A stretch of 64,000 nucleotides of DNA from assembly GCA_032718865.1 (NCBI GenBank), contig JALUTQ010000041.1, positions 1,364,001-1,428,000 on the forward strand. Direction: 5' to 3'. The position numbers and the translations under genes were made by a program. This document shows, in pieces, positions 35,881-46,435 of the stretch. The number at the start of each line of letters is the position of its first letter. The first letter of the stretch is position 1. The notes beneath the pieces were generated by a model. That model had not been told where the DNA came from and searched no databases. It saw only the letters and a list, made by a program, of their open reading frames with translations. The stretch is from Tilletia caries. Taxonomy: Eukaryota; Basidiomycota; Exobasidiomycetes; Tilletiales; Tilletiaceae.

Positions 35881-37862
35881 TCAGAGCGAGAGCCCAAGCT
35901 GGGAAGGGACGAACCTATACACGCCCGACCCCCTCTCGTTCCCATCCCAAGCGGGATGTTCAGCCCCAGCAAGCCGACTGCGTTCCCTGCCACGCATACA
36001 GACCTCCAGCGCCAACGCAAGCGTCGCCCTCGTATCCTGCGGCCGGATAATGCCATCATCCCACAAGCGCGCACTCGCATACTCCGGCATCGTCTCCCGC
36101 TCGATCTTCTCCCTGAGTTCCCTAACCCTGTGCTCCCTCGCGCCTTGATCAGAAGACGAGGAGACCGAGCCCATGACCTCGGAAAGCTGTTCGGGGCCCA
36201 TGACGCCCACGCGCGCGTTGGGCCACATCCAGAGGAAGCGCGGGGAGTAGGCGCGTCCGCACATGCCGTAGTTTCCTGCGCCGAAGGAGGCGCCGATTAC
36301 GAGGGTTAGTTTGGGGACGTGGGATGTTGCTACTGCGCGGACCATCTTTGCGCCGTCCTTTGCGATGCCGGAGCGTTCGGCTTTGGTGCCGACCATGTAG
36401 CTGTGAGGGGGCGAGGGGGGTGTCAACGAGCCAAGTAGAGCATAAAAGGGGGGGGGGAATAACTCACCCAGTCACATTGACCAAGAACAAGAGCGGAATC
36501 CCCCTCTGATTCGCAAGCTGAATAAAGCTCGTAGCCTTCTTAGCCGAGTCCCCAAACAAGATGCCGTTATTCCCAATGATGGCCACAGCCTGCCCACCAA
36601 TCTTGGCAAACCCCGTGACGAGCGTGGTTCCGAAGAGTGTCTTGAATTCGAAGAAGCGGGAGCCGTCGACGAGGCGGGCGATGACGTCGCGCATGTCGAA
36701 GGACTTGCGGAGGGAGGTCGGGATGATGCCGTGTAGGTCCGAGGCTGGGTACAGCGGGTCTTCGATGGTCGAGGGAGAAGGGTGTAAAGCAGGCGCACCG
36801 CCGATGGAGCCCAGGTTGGCAATGGCTTCGCGTGCGAGGACGAGTGCATGGGCATCCGAGAACGCCAGATGATCGGTCACCCCGGACTCGGAACAATGCA
36901 TCTCCCCGCCTCCCAAGGTCTCATCATCGACCACCTCGCCCAAGGCAGCCTTGACCAAGGGCGGCCCGGCCAAGAAGATGGTCCCCTGCCGCCTGACAAT
37001 AATGGTCTCATCGGCCATACTAGGGACATAGGCCCCACCGGCGACGCTGATGCCGTGCACGACTGCGAGCTGGGGGATGCGGAGGGAGGAGAGTTGGGCC
37101 ATGTTGGCGAAGATGCGGCCGAAGTGGTGTTCGGAGGGGAAGACGTCGGCTTGGTATGGGAGGGCGGCACCGCCGGATTCGACGAGGTAGATGCAGGGCA
37201 GACGGTTTTCGCGTGCGATGGCTTGGGCGCGGAGGTGTTTTGTTACGCTGATGGGGTACTGCGTGGGGTAAGTAGTAATAAGGGGGCTGTGAGCTAGAGC
37301 GAGGATAAGGTAGAATTCATCACCTGTTGGGGGTTACTCACGTAGCTTCCGCCTTTGACTGTTGGGTCGTTTGCTACGATCATGCATTCCGTTCTGGTAG
37401 AAGGTGGAGCGTCAGAAAGCGCAACATTGACAGAGAAGAGAAGGAAGGAACGGCTCACCCGCTTACGCGTCCGATTCCTGTGATGACGCCCCCGCACGGC
37501 ACGTCGTCGTTGCCGTACATCTGATGGCCAGCCAAGGGGGAGAACTCCAAGAAGGGCGAACCGGGGTCGAGCAGACTGGCAACTCGATCGCGGGGCAGCA
37601 TCTTGCCGCGCTGGACGTGGCGCAGTCTGGCCTTGTCGGACCCGCCCAGTGCGATGCGTGCGTGTGTGTTTTCGAGCTGGTGGACGAGGGTGTCCATGTG
37701 TGCCTTGTTCTCGTGGAAGGAGGGTGAGGAGCGGTCGATGTTGTTGGGCAGCACGGTTGCGAGCTGTTCGGGCGAGAGGGAGGCGTAGGAGGCGCGGTGT
37801 CGGTGTCGGGGTGCGTGTGCGGAGGAGCACGCGCGGGAGACGCGCCCAGTCAGAGACAGCAT
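35881..37862 (-). CDS. MCCB: Methylcrotonoyl-CoA carboxylase beta chain
   Basis: This biotin-dependent carboxyltransferase converts 3-methylcrotonyl-CoA to 3-methylglutaconyl-CoA in mitochondrial leucine breakdown. The start codon ends at 37862. A short Arg/Ser-rich presequence precedes [21 protein letters not shown]. Exons near 37455-37862, 37340-37395, 36466-37260 and 35881-36410 carry [51 protein letters not shown] and [16 protein letters not shown], all hallmarks of the beta subunit. The frame runs about nine residues past the usual terminal GVYRF (family GVFRM), perhaps real or an unseen intron. The MULE target duplication begins only 88 bp upstream of its start codon. Confidence 0.94.
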
Positions 37863-37950
37863 TCTTGCTATACACGCGCAGGGAGTGTCGAGCTGAAGTC
37901 GTCGTCCAACCCAGCGAAGGCATCGACCAGGGCTGGCTGGGTGCTGGGCT

Positions 37951-37959
37951 ACTGGCTAC
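37951..37959. repeat. MULE target-site duplication, left copy
   Basis: ACTGGCTAC, identical to 40376-40384 on the other side of the element. Confidence 0.92.
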
Positions 37960-38043
37960 GGGGCCGCCTAAGGACACAGCACCCACAGCTAGGCACACAA
38001 CTAATCACTGCGCACACAACTGATCACTGCGCACACAACTGTG
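37960..38043 (+). repeat. MULE left terminal inverted repeat
   Basis: Inverted match to 40292-40375 with one mismatch (G at about 37979 against A). Its internal 19-bp subrepeats are likely transposase binding sites, by analogy with other MULEs. Confidence 0.93.
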
Positions 38044-38124
38044 GAGAGCGCGCGCGACGCGTCGAAAAGATTGAAAGACAGCGCGTCCATCTCTTTTTCT
38101 CGTTCTCTCTATGACCACAGCAAA

Positions 38125-40107
38125 ATGGCTAACCCATCAACATCAGACATGGACTTCTTCGCCGACTTGGCGGTTGACGCCGCGGAGCTCAACACACCGC
38201 AAATGATTCCTCCCCCTATCGACACCACTTTTGACAGCAGTGATGATGCCAAAGCCTATCAGCAAACCTGGGCAGAAGCTCATGGCTATGCTTTGGTCAC
38301 CTCTCGCTCGGCCAAAGGTGGCCGCTACCTTTACTTTATCTGCGATCGCGGCGGAGAATACAGAAACACGCGCAAAATCCAGGACGAAGATCGGCAGCGC
38401 AAGCATTCAACGCGCAAAAAAAACAGCTGCTCGTTCCGTTCCCGCATATTTCTCAAGGTCGGAACCAATGGAGAAGAAATCTGGTCGATCGCAGTGGATT
38501 GCGCTGAACACTCCGGACACGAGGCGTCGGTTTCGACTCTGGCTCATCCTATTTTTGCGGCGATTCGACGTGGCTTCGCGAGAACAGGTCCTTGACATGG
38601 TTCGGCATGGCACGAGCGCGCGACAGATCGTTCCTTTTTCTCGCCCAGCGCGTCCCCCCTTTGCTGGTAACGGCCAAAGATGTCAGCAACCTCATTCAGA
38701 CTCATCGACGCGAGAAGCTGCAAGGCCTGGCCCCGTCGGAAGCCCTTCTCGACTGGCTCGTGGAGCAGAAATGGCCTCATCGTACTCTCCTCACGCGCAT
38801 CAGCGGCGAAACACACCGACTCGATGGCCTTTTGTTCAGCCATCCCAAAGCGCTCAAGCTTCTCCATCGGTTTGGGACCGTGATCACAGTCGATGCCACA
38901 TACAACACCAACCAAAACCGTATGCCGCTTCTTCATTTCGTGGGTCTGACGAGTTCAAACCGATCCTTCACCGCTGCGCTTGCATTCCTTCCCGACGAAA
39001 CCACGATGACTTATATGTGGTCATTCAATGCGCTCAAGGAGATCGCTTTCGACTTCGCCCCGGACGTGATTCTTACGGACGCAGACGCAGCCATCAGCGC
39101 CGCCATCCTAAACACTCTGCCGAATTCTGCGCATGTTCTGTGTCAATGGCACATTCGGCAGAATGTTTCCAAGACCGCACGTCCTTTATTGCAAGACGAG
39201 GACGAATTTCAGAGATTTCTGCACGACTTCGACACGATCAGAGGCGCCCCAACGTTTGATGCACTTGAGGACGCCGTGGACGTGCTTCAAAACGAATGGA
39301 GCGACACTTTCCCCGCCTTGGTGCACTACATTGATCTCAAATTATCCGCCGAACATCTCTGGGTCAATGCCTATATCGACAGACATCCGCATATGGGCAC
39401 GCGGGCCACGTCCAAGACGGAGGGTGCGCACGCAACGCTAAAGAAATTTCTGCATTCCCGCCATGGCAATCTGTTCACGGTGACACAAGCGGTCAACAAC
39501 CATTTTGTTGCCCAGCACACGCACATCGCCAGCGACTTCCTGAATGACCGCCAAAAAATTCCCTTGCCTGTTCTGGGTGATCCATTCTTTTTCCGAACTC
39601 ACAGTCAACGTGTCTCGGTACGCTCTGAACATACTCAAGACCCAGGATGAACTGGCCCGCCGAGCTGCGGCAAAGGAGAAGGCACGAGAACAGCAGGTGG
39701 TGCGAGCTGGAGACGCGGAGCTGCCGGAACAGTCTCTGCAGGAGTCTGCCTCATCCGATTCACCCTGCTGCATTATCCCTGCGACGATGGGCCTTCCATG
39801 CAGGCACACGATGCGCCTCCTTCATGAGCTGGAATTGCCTTTGCCTCTCACATCAATCCATCCGCAGTGGCGCACGGCAGCCGGTATGGACAATCCTCGT
39901 CTTCCCCGCGTCCTCGATCCCCTCCTGCCTCGCAAAAAGCAGGGACGGCCTTCAACAACGAGCAGTGGCCGAATCCTGACCGGGAACGAAAAAGGCCGAG
40001 CAGCAGCATGCCAAAAGCAAGCGGCGTTGTCGCAATTGTCATCAGCCATCGCACGACTCCGCTCATTGTCCGCAGCCGTGCGGCAAGTGCCAGTCTACCG
40101 CTCATAG
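38125..40107 (+). pseudogene. MULE transposase, three +1 frame changes
   Basis: The reading starts at MANPSTSD (38125). It gives a FAR1/WRKY-GCM1-like N-terminal domain (ICDRGGEYRN, NSCSFRSRI, HSGHEAS). A helical linker (SREQVLDMVRHGTSARQI) is followed by the MULE DDE domain: first Asp in TVDATYN, second in ILTDADAAI, the CQWHIRQNV signature and the acidic KTEGAHATLKKF. A SWIM-type zinc finger (SPCC, GLPCRHTM) lies near the end. The protein is split over three frames, changing near 38552-38556, 38635-38639 and 39588-39592. Each change falls at a run of five T and is a +1 shift. Either the gene is disabled, or the runs are one T too long in this assembly. All catalytic residues survive. Confidence 0.88.
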
Positions 40108-40291
40108 GCTCAACCAGTGCCCCGAAGCGTAGTCTCTGCCATTCCTCGGTCTCTCAGCCTTCTGCATGCATCCATGGGAATTCTTCCTTTCTCTTCATTT
40201 CATTTTTGACTCTCGACTTCAATATGAATTTTCCGTTTCTGGTTCATCTGCTGCCTCCTCCATTCTTCCGTGTGAACAGTGACCACCTTCA

Positions 40292-40375
40292 CACAGTTGT
40301 GTGCGCAGTGATCAGTTGTGTGCGCAGTGATTAGTTGTGTGCCTAGCTGTGGGTGTTGTGTCCTTAGGCGGCCCC
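40292..40375 (-). repeat. MULE right terminal inverted repeat
   Basis: The reverse complement of the left end, with the same 19-bp subrepeat structure. Confidence 0.93.
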
Positions 40376-40384
40376 ACTGGCTAC
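40376..40384. repeat. MULE target-site duplication, right copy
   Basis: ACTGGCTAC directly abuts the right inverted repeat. Confidence 0.92.
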
Positions 40385-40575
40385 TTTACTGGCTAACCAC
40401 GGCTATTCATTCTGTGCGCTGCTGCTACTCGGCCCGACAGCCGACAAGCACTGTCCCCCCACGTGTTCTCTCCGCCCCCTCTCGCACTCACTCACCACCG
40501 CATTAATATCGTATTTCGAAGGTCCCCAGACACAAGCACGGACGACGGCCGATCAGCAGCGTCTGCACAGCGAGA

Positions 40576-43222
40576 ATGTCCAGACCAGCAGCAGCGGCAG
40601 CGGCAGGGGCAGCGGCAGGAGCGAGGTCGCAGCCAGGCGCGCAAGTGGGGGGAGGAGCAACACCGGGTCGCGCAGATGCTCCTGACTGGAAATCGTCCAT
40701 CTTCCGCGCTGTCATCCTCTACTTCGTCATGCAGCAGCTCGTCGGCCGTGAGTATCTGACAACGCGAGCACTGCTGGGAGCGCTGAGAGAGAGTGTGCTG
40801 ATCTTCTCTTCTCATTCTGCTGCAGCAAATGGTCTCATCGCAAAGTACAGGGGAACTGCGACTACCCCAGCCCCAGCTGCAGGCACGGCCACAGCGGACA
40901 GCACCACCACCAGCACCAGCAGCAGCAGCAGCAGCAGCCAGACACCTCCCAGCCAAGCTCAGCCTGGCGTTCCCAACGGGCCACAGCTCCCACTCGCTCG
41001 CTCCATCTGGGACGCAAACCAGACCCTCGACCTCTACGTCTTCCTCGCACAAGGGCCGCCCCCGTCCCTCCCCGAGATCCTCAGTCAGTACTCCCAGTGG
41101 ACCCACTACGGCCTCGGTCCATACGCACTCGACATCCAGCCCCGCATCGACTTCGCAGCAACAGAGTACCAGCCTCTGCTCTCCCACCACACCGGTTCCT
41201 CCTCCACCCGACAGCCCATCTTCTCCCACCCATCAAGCACAAACACACTCCCCGCCGTCAAGTTCCCCGGGATCAGCTACGACCAGCCCAAGCTCGACCT
41301 CAAAGCCGACCTCGGCAACTTCAACATCTCAGACCCAGTCCGCACCGGTAACCACTCCATCTGGGCCGAGATCTTCCTCTGTGTGTCCGGCGCCAGTCCG
41401 AATCCACAGGACCCGACCCATAGCCCACTGCTCGTACATCGTCAGCGCAAATTACTCACTCGCCTCTTCCCGCGCAAGAAGAGACGCGTCGAGCGGAACC
41501 TCTTCAACAGCAGCAGCACTCCCGCACTCGAAGCGCAGCAGCAGCAGCACGAACAGCAGCAGGAAGCTCACGACGACTTTGACGAGAAGAACCCGCCGAT
41601 CGGGACACACTGGCATCGGAACTTCACCCTCGCCCTCGTCCCCTTCGCAAACGAGGACAAGATCAAACTCGCACTCGAACCCCCGCCCACCGCGCAATTC
41701 ATCTTCCCTGTCATGGACCCGGCACAGGCCCAGCAGGTCGCTCAGCTCGGGGCGTACGATCCGAATGTGCGCTTTCGGTTGCCGGTTCTGAAGGAGGAGC
41801 AGGGGGAAGTGGATGAGCAGCACGAGAAGGCGGCGTATCATTATCCTATCGTCGTGCCTTCTGACTTCTGGCTGTTGCGCGGGGCTATGCATCCGATCAA
41901 CTCCACAGTCCATTCGCTCCCGCTCCACATTAACCTGTACACCACCTCGCAGTGGAAGTTCAAAAGTGAGGATTCCTCAACCCACCCCCTTACACGTCGG
42001 TCCCTCTGACCCTTTTCCTTCACCCACAGTACAATCGAATATGAACGAGGGCTGGGAGAAGGCTCAGAATGGCCAGGCTACCGGTCTCGGCGCACAGGCC
42101 GGCACCGCCGAGATCGACATGCTCAAGTCCATCCTGCTCGAGACCAGCCCATGGTGGCTGATCCTGACCGCCGTCGTGTCCCTACTGCACTCTCTCTTCG
42201 AGATCCTCGCGTTCTCCTCCGACATCGGCGACTGGCGCAAGAGGGAAGACCTCTCTGGGATCTCGGTCGGCTCCATCCTGACGAACGTGGTCACGCAGAT
42301 CATCATCCTGCTCTACCTGCTCGACTCGAACGAGGAGACGAGCTATATGATCATCATGGGCCAGGGCGTGGGTGCGGCGATCGAAGCCTGGAAGCTGACG
42401 AAAGCGGTCAAAGTGGCCGTCGTGCCCACAACAGCAAGTGGGGCGAACACGGTATGGAGTCTATGGGGTCTCCTCCCGTACCAGCTCCTCATCCTCAACA
42501 AACGCGTGCTGAGCGAGGAGGAGAAGAAGACGCAGGAGTACGACCGGCTGGCCTTCCGGATCGTCGGCGCCGTCGCCGTCCCCATCCTAGTCCTCTACGC
42601 GCTCTACTCGGCCCTGTACAACTCCCACCGCGGCTGGTGGTCCTTCGTGATCCAAACGCTAACCTCCTTCGTCTACACCTTCGGCTTCGTCAGCCTGGTA
42701 CCCCAACTCATCCTGAACTACAAGTTGAAATCGACGGCTGGGTTTTCGAGCAGGACGCTGGTTTATAAGATCTTGGGCACGGTGGTGGATGATTTCTTTG
42801 CGTTTGCGATCCCGCAGCCGACGTTGCATCGCTTGGCTTGTTTTAGGGACGATCTTGTTTTCTTGGTGTTCTTGTACCAGCGGTGGCTGTACGGCGTCGA
42901 TCTGACGCGACAGGTGAGTCTCCCTTTTTTTCTGTTCCTCGCGGCTGTTCACAGGCGCGATATGTAAGCATGAACCAGGCTGACAATTTTCTGTTTCTTA
43001 TCGCAACAGAACGAGCTGGGAGAAATTGTGGACAAGGAAGGCGCGAAGCGGAAGGAACTGGCGGCCGCAGCCGCAGCGGCGTCATCATCCTCAAAGCAAG
43101 GAGAGAAGAAGGCGGAGGCCGACGACGACGACGCGGCGCATAGCAATGGCAAGGCATCATCGACTGCAGTGGAGAAGAATACCGGATCGGCGACGTCGAG
43201 GAAACAGAAGAATCAACGCTAG
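40576..43222 (+). CDS. CLPTM1 family membrane protein
   Basis: The homologue of human CLPTM1/CLPTM1L, multi-span ER/Golgi proteins implicated in receptor trafficking and (CLPTM1L) lipid scrambling for GPI synthesis. Four exons (40576-40747, 40826-41965, 42030-42913 and 43010-43222) join in frame to give 802 residues. The N-terminus has one membrane helix (FRAVILYFVMQQLVG). A long luminal domain follows (SIWDANQTLDLYVFLAQ, HYPI-V-SDFW). The conserved C-terminal half has several helices (WWLILTAVVSLLHSLFEIL, VGSILTNVVTQIIILLYLL) and the family signature PTLHRLACFRDDLVF-YQRWLYGVD. A Ser run near residue 85-95 and Gln runs are low-complexity. The tail is Ala/Lys-rich. The MULE sits about 190 bp upstream of its start. 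Confidence 0.93.
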
Positions 43223-43690
43223 GGGAGAGGGGTTCCCTTTTTTTTTTTCCCTACTTCAGCATACGTTACACTTACACTATAGAAGAGACGTCCCCCTGAC
43301 GAATTGGAACTAGATGATCATGGACACTTGAAGGGACCATTGATTCTTTCTGAACCTCCCGGTTTGGGGTTTTGAAGCAGCCTCCGTTCGGGACTCCGTC
43401 TGATGTTTGATGAGAGCTGGAAAACACAGAGGAGCAGAAGAAGTGGGTGGGAGCTGGGAGGGAGGCAGGGACGGGTTAGCAAAGGGCGAAGAAAGATGAT
43501 GAGACTAACTGGGAAGAGTTGAAAAAGCAGTCAGCTGGAAACCCCGTCTGGTCGACGTGCGCTGTGCAGATATGTATATGTATGTAATGTAGATGGTCAC
43601 CGGCTTGAACTGACTCTGGTATGCGCTGTGGTATATGTTACAGAATAAGTAGAAAGGGTTGCAAATGGCCAACAAGGATACCCAGCTCCG
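43223..43690. other. Intergenic between convergent genes
   Basis: The 3' regions of CLPTM1 and the hydrolase-like gene, including a T run near 43238. Nothing else is seen. Confidence 0.5.
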
Positions 43691-46435
43691 TCAGGCCTGA
43701 ACCAGTCGAACTCCTCTTTGTTCCCGCGGCCACGGCTTGAGCGGATCAAGATCATCCCTCTCATCAAACACGCGCACCCGCTCCCGCTCTGTATCCACGT
43801 TCAAAGCCTTCCCCCCCTCCTTCTCCTTCTCCCTCCGATGCCGCTCATCCAAATCCCCCTGCGCAAGCAACTTCCTCACAGCCTCCTCACAATAAATCCT
43901 CCCCAACGACTCCGCGCAAATCCCACCAGCCTCACCGCGGTCCCCACCGCCGCCCATCCGGGCAGGACTGCCGAGGCGCCACCAGCCAACGAGGCCGTCG
44001 CCTTCGCGGGCCACTTTGACCAGCTCGGTTCGTTGGATCTCGGCCCAGCCGGGGATGTCGGCGTGTACTTTCCAGAAGCTGGAGAGGATGGCCGTCGGGC
44101 GGCGGGCGAGCTCGGTCTTGTGGGCCTCGATGACGGAAGGTGCCGTGAGATCTCTGTAGTTCTTCGAGCCTCCCGTTCGTTCTACGGCCGGAGTGTCGTT
44201 GTCGTCGTCCCCATCAGCAGCAGCAGCAGCGGCGGCGGCGTGGTCAGGGACGACGACATCACCCGCCCCGCGATTCGCATCCAGCCGCTCAGCAAGACTC
44301 GTACTAAGCAACCTCGCATTCGCCCCACCAGCGCCCACAAGTCTCCACCCACCTCCACCCGCATCCCCCTTTCGTGCCCCGCCCCTCCACCGGGGCGCCA
44401 ACACCCGATCGCGCGCCCCGCGCCCCAAGAAAATCATCCCGCCCAACCTAACCACGCCCAACGGCTCCACCAACGCCGGCAGCACATCATACAGCACGAA
44501 CCCAAGCGTATGTAAGCCCCAGGCATGGCCCCAGGCGCCGTACCCCGCGCGCAGGCCCGAGGCGGAGGAGATCGCGGGTGTGTAGAACGACGTCGGCGTC
44601 TCGGCGTCGATGTAGAGGAGGGAGTGGACCAGGTTGGGGAAGATGGCTGCGAAGTGGCGGGCGTGGAGGGCGCCGTAGCCTTGGGCGATGAGCATGAAGG
44701 GTGGCGAGGTCCCGTTTGCGGAGTGGTTGCTGTGTCCGCCGTGCGGCGGCGACGGCGGCGATGGGGAAGCAGGAGGCTTCGTCGTGGACTTCCGTCGGCC
44801 CCATGGCCAGCTCCAGCTGAACGTATCGACGCCGTCCGACTCAGTCGGGTGGATATGGAACAGCGACGACTCGTTGGTACCCGGCTGATCGGGATCGAGC
44901 GGGTACGACCCATTCAGCACGCCCAGTGTTCCCAACCCCGAATGAAGCGCAAACGTATGCAACCTCACACTCGCCACCCCTTCGACCCCACCGACAAAGT
45001 CCGAATGCCCATAGCCGACCCGATCAAAGAAACAGACCTTCTCCAACGACAGATGGCCATCATCCGTCGAGTTCTCACCCCCGGGACCATTCCCGTAGTC
45101 GTCGCCCTCGGCCGCACGGTGGACCATGTCCCTGATCCAGTCGGCGCCGATCTGGCCTGCGACACCGCGTTCGGCGAAGAAGAGCGCTGTGGGGCGGGAG
45201 GGGTGGGAAGATTGGCCTTGGTGGCCGGTATGTGGCGGGGAGCTTTCGCACGCGACGTGCATCTTGAAGGCAGGTACGGCGCGGAACCAATTTGGAAGTG
45301 GGCGAGCCGGGGCGTCTGTCGTGTCATTATTAATCAATGCGGCCGCATATTGAAGTTGTTGTCCCTCTTGCGCGGCTGGATCGATGAGGACGCGATCCCC
45401 GACGGGGTGCAGTCCCGCGTCTGTGCCTGTGAGGAGCAAGTTGAACGACTGCAGGCCTATCAGGACGGAGATGGTTAGAGTTCCGATGATGGCGAGGGTA
45501 AGTTTGACGACGCGGTGCCAGCCGCGCTGGGCGCGCTGGACTGAAGTTGTGTACACTGTCAGGAGGGGAGTCCGCTCGTCTGACGCCTCGATGTCGACGT
45601 CGTCGTCGTTGGCTCTCGTGCGCTGAGGCTGACTTGAAGTGTCCACTGCCGCTGCCGGTGCAGGAGGATGAGGTTGCTCGCCCGTAGGTACGAAGATACC
45701 AGGAGGCGCCCCAATCGCATAAGCCACTTGCAGCTTCCCCACCACCGCACTGGAAAGCAGAGCCCACGCGCACGCAATAAGAGCAAGCGCAATCGTCGGA
45801 GCGCACAGCAGCGTTTCCTCCCTTCTCAGCGGAGCGACAGCCACGATGAGTAGCAAAGCGAGACCGAGGATGCCCGTCGAAGTGGAATGGACCGCGTATG
45901 TCGCTTTGCTCGACAGCTCAAACACCATCAAGGAAGGCGCGATGATGAGTGCGGCGGAGAAGGCGAAGCAGAGCGAGGCCGTCCCCGGGCTGTTGGAGCT
46001 CGGTATCAACGCTGGTATTGGTTCGAACAGGTTCAGGAGGAGGAGACCGGCGGTAACGAGGCTGAGGATGAGGAGGAGGACGCCTGCGCCGAAGAGGGCT
46101 CGGACTCGTTTGCGCTGGTAGGGCGGTCGTTTGTTGAGGTGCCATGCTTCGCGCGGGTCCGGGCGTTTCCGCTTGAAGAAGGTGCGGGAGCGCGGTGGGG
46201 CGAAGGCGGACGATGGTGCTGGTGCCAGTGCTGGTGCTGGTGCTGTTGATGTCGATGCTGTCTGCGCAGTGGCGCCGTATCCCGCGCTGTTGCTGCTGCT
46301 GCTGCCATCGTCCGCAGCCCCTCCTTCCGCTGCAGCTGCTGCCGCAGACGGCGATGGTGGCGCTGCTGGCGGCTCACTGGAACGGCCCAGGCTGCCAAAG
46401 AAGGCAGAGATCCTCGACTGCGGTCGCCTGCTCAT
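43691..46435 (-). CDS. Membrane protein with alpha/beta-hydrolase-like domain
   Basis: An intronless 914-residue frame from the ATG ending at 46435. After a low-complexity Ser/Ala N-terminus come about five membrane helices (VRALFGAGVLLLILSLVTAGL, then ASLCFAFSAALIIA, GILGLALLLIVAVAP, ALALIACAWALLSS and later LAIIGTLTISVLIGLQSFN). The region from about residue 400 resembles an alpha/beta-hydrolase fold (CFFDRVGYGHSDF, then MLIAQGYGALHARHFA and VHSLLYIDAE). At the nucleophile elbow the usual G-x-S-x-G is A-Q-G-Y-G, so the catalytic Ser is absent. It is therefore probably not a classical esterase. Related fungal proteins are called mitochondrial or integral membrane hydrolase-like proteins. Function is unknown. 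Confidence 0.8.
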   Translation of the reverse strand: MSRRPQSRISAFFGSLGRSSEPPAAPPSPSAAAAAAEGGAADDGSSSSNSAGYGATAQTASTSTAPAPALAPAPSSAFAPPRSRTFFKRKRPDPREAWHLNKRPPYQRKRVRALFGAGVLLLILSLVTAGLLLLNLFEPIPALIPSSNSPGTASLCFAFSAALIIAPSLMVFELSSKATYAVHSTSTGILGLALLLIVAVAPLRREETLLCAPTIALALIACAWALLSSAVVGKLQVAYAIGAPPGIFVPTGEQPHPPAPAAAVDTSSQPQRTRANDDDVDIEASDERTPLLTVYTTSVQRAQRGWHRVVKLTLAIIGTLTISVLIGLQSFNLLLTGTDAGLHPVGDRVLIDPAAQEGQQLQYAAALINNDTTDAPARPLPNWFRAVPAFKMHVACESSPPHTGHQGQSSHPSRPTALFFAERGVAGQIGADWIRDMVHRAAEGDDYGNGPGGENSTDDGHLSLEKVCFFDRVGYGHSDFVGGVEGVASVRLHTFALHSGLGTLGVLNGSYPLDPDQPGTNESSLFHIHPTESDGVDTFSWSWPWGRRKSTTKPPASPSPPSPPHGGHSNHSANGTSPPFMLIAQGYGALHARHFAAIFPNLVHSLLYIDAETPTSFYTPAISSASGLRAGYGAWGHAWGLHTLGFVLYDVLPALVEPLGVVRLGGMIFLGRGARDRVLAPRWRGGARKGDAGGGGWRLVGAGGANARLLSTSLAERLDANRGAGDVVVPDHAAAAAAAADGDDDNDTPAVERTGGSKNYRDLTAPSVIEAHKTELARRPTAILSSFWKVHADIPGWAEIQRTELVKVAREGDGLVGWWRLGSPARMGGGGDRGEAGGICAESLGRIYCEEAVRKLLAQGDLDERHRREKEKEGGKALNVDTERERVRVFDERDDLDPLKPWPREQRGVRLVQA

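Larger units (their letters stand above)
37960..40375 (+). mobile_element. Mutator-like element (MULE), complete, 2,416 bp
   Basis: The 84-bp terminal inverted repeats (37960-38043 and 40292-40375) differ at one position seen by eye. Both start GGGGCCGCCTAAGGACAC and contain a 19-bp subrepeat (CACACAACTRATCACTGCG) in two and a half copies. The 9-bp direct duplication ACTGGCTAC flanks them. A single transposase gene fills the element. The near-identical ends indicate recent insertion. It lies between divergent MCCB and CLPTM1 starts. Removing it and one duplication copy would leave only 288 bp between the two start codons. Confidence 0.95.

Noticed and set aside
38125..40107. Introns as the cause of the split MULE transposase frames
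   Set aside because: Protein similarity runs continuously across each frame change with no room for an intron and no GT-AG borders at those points.
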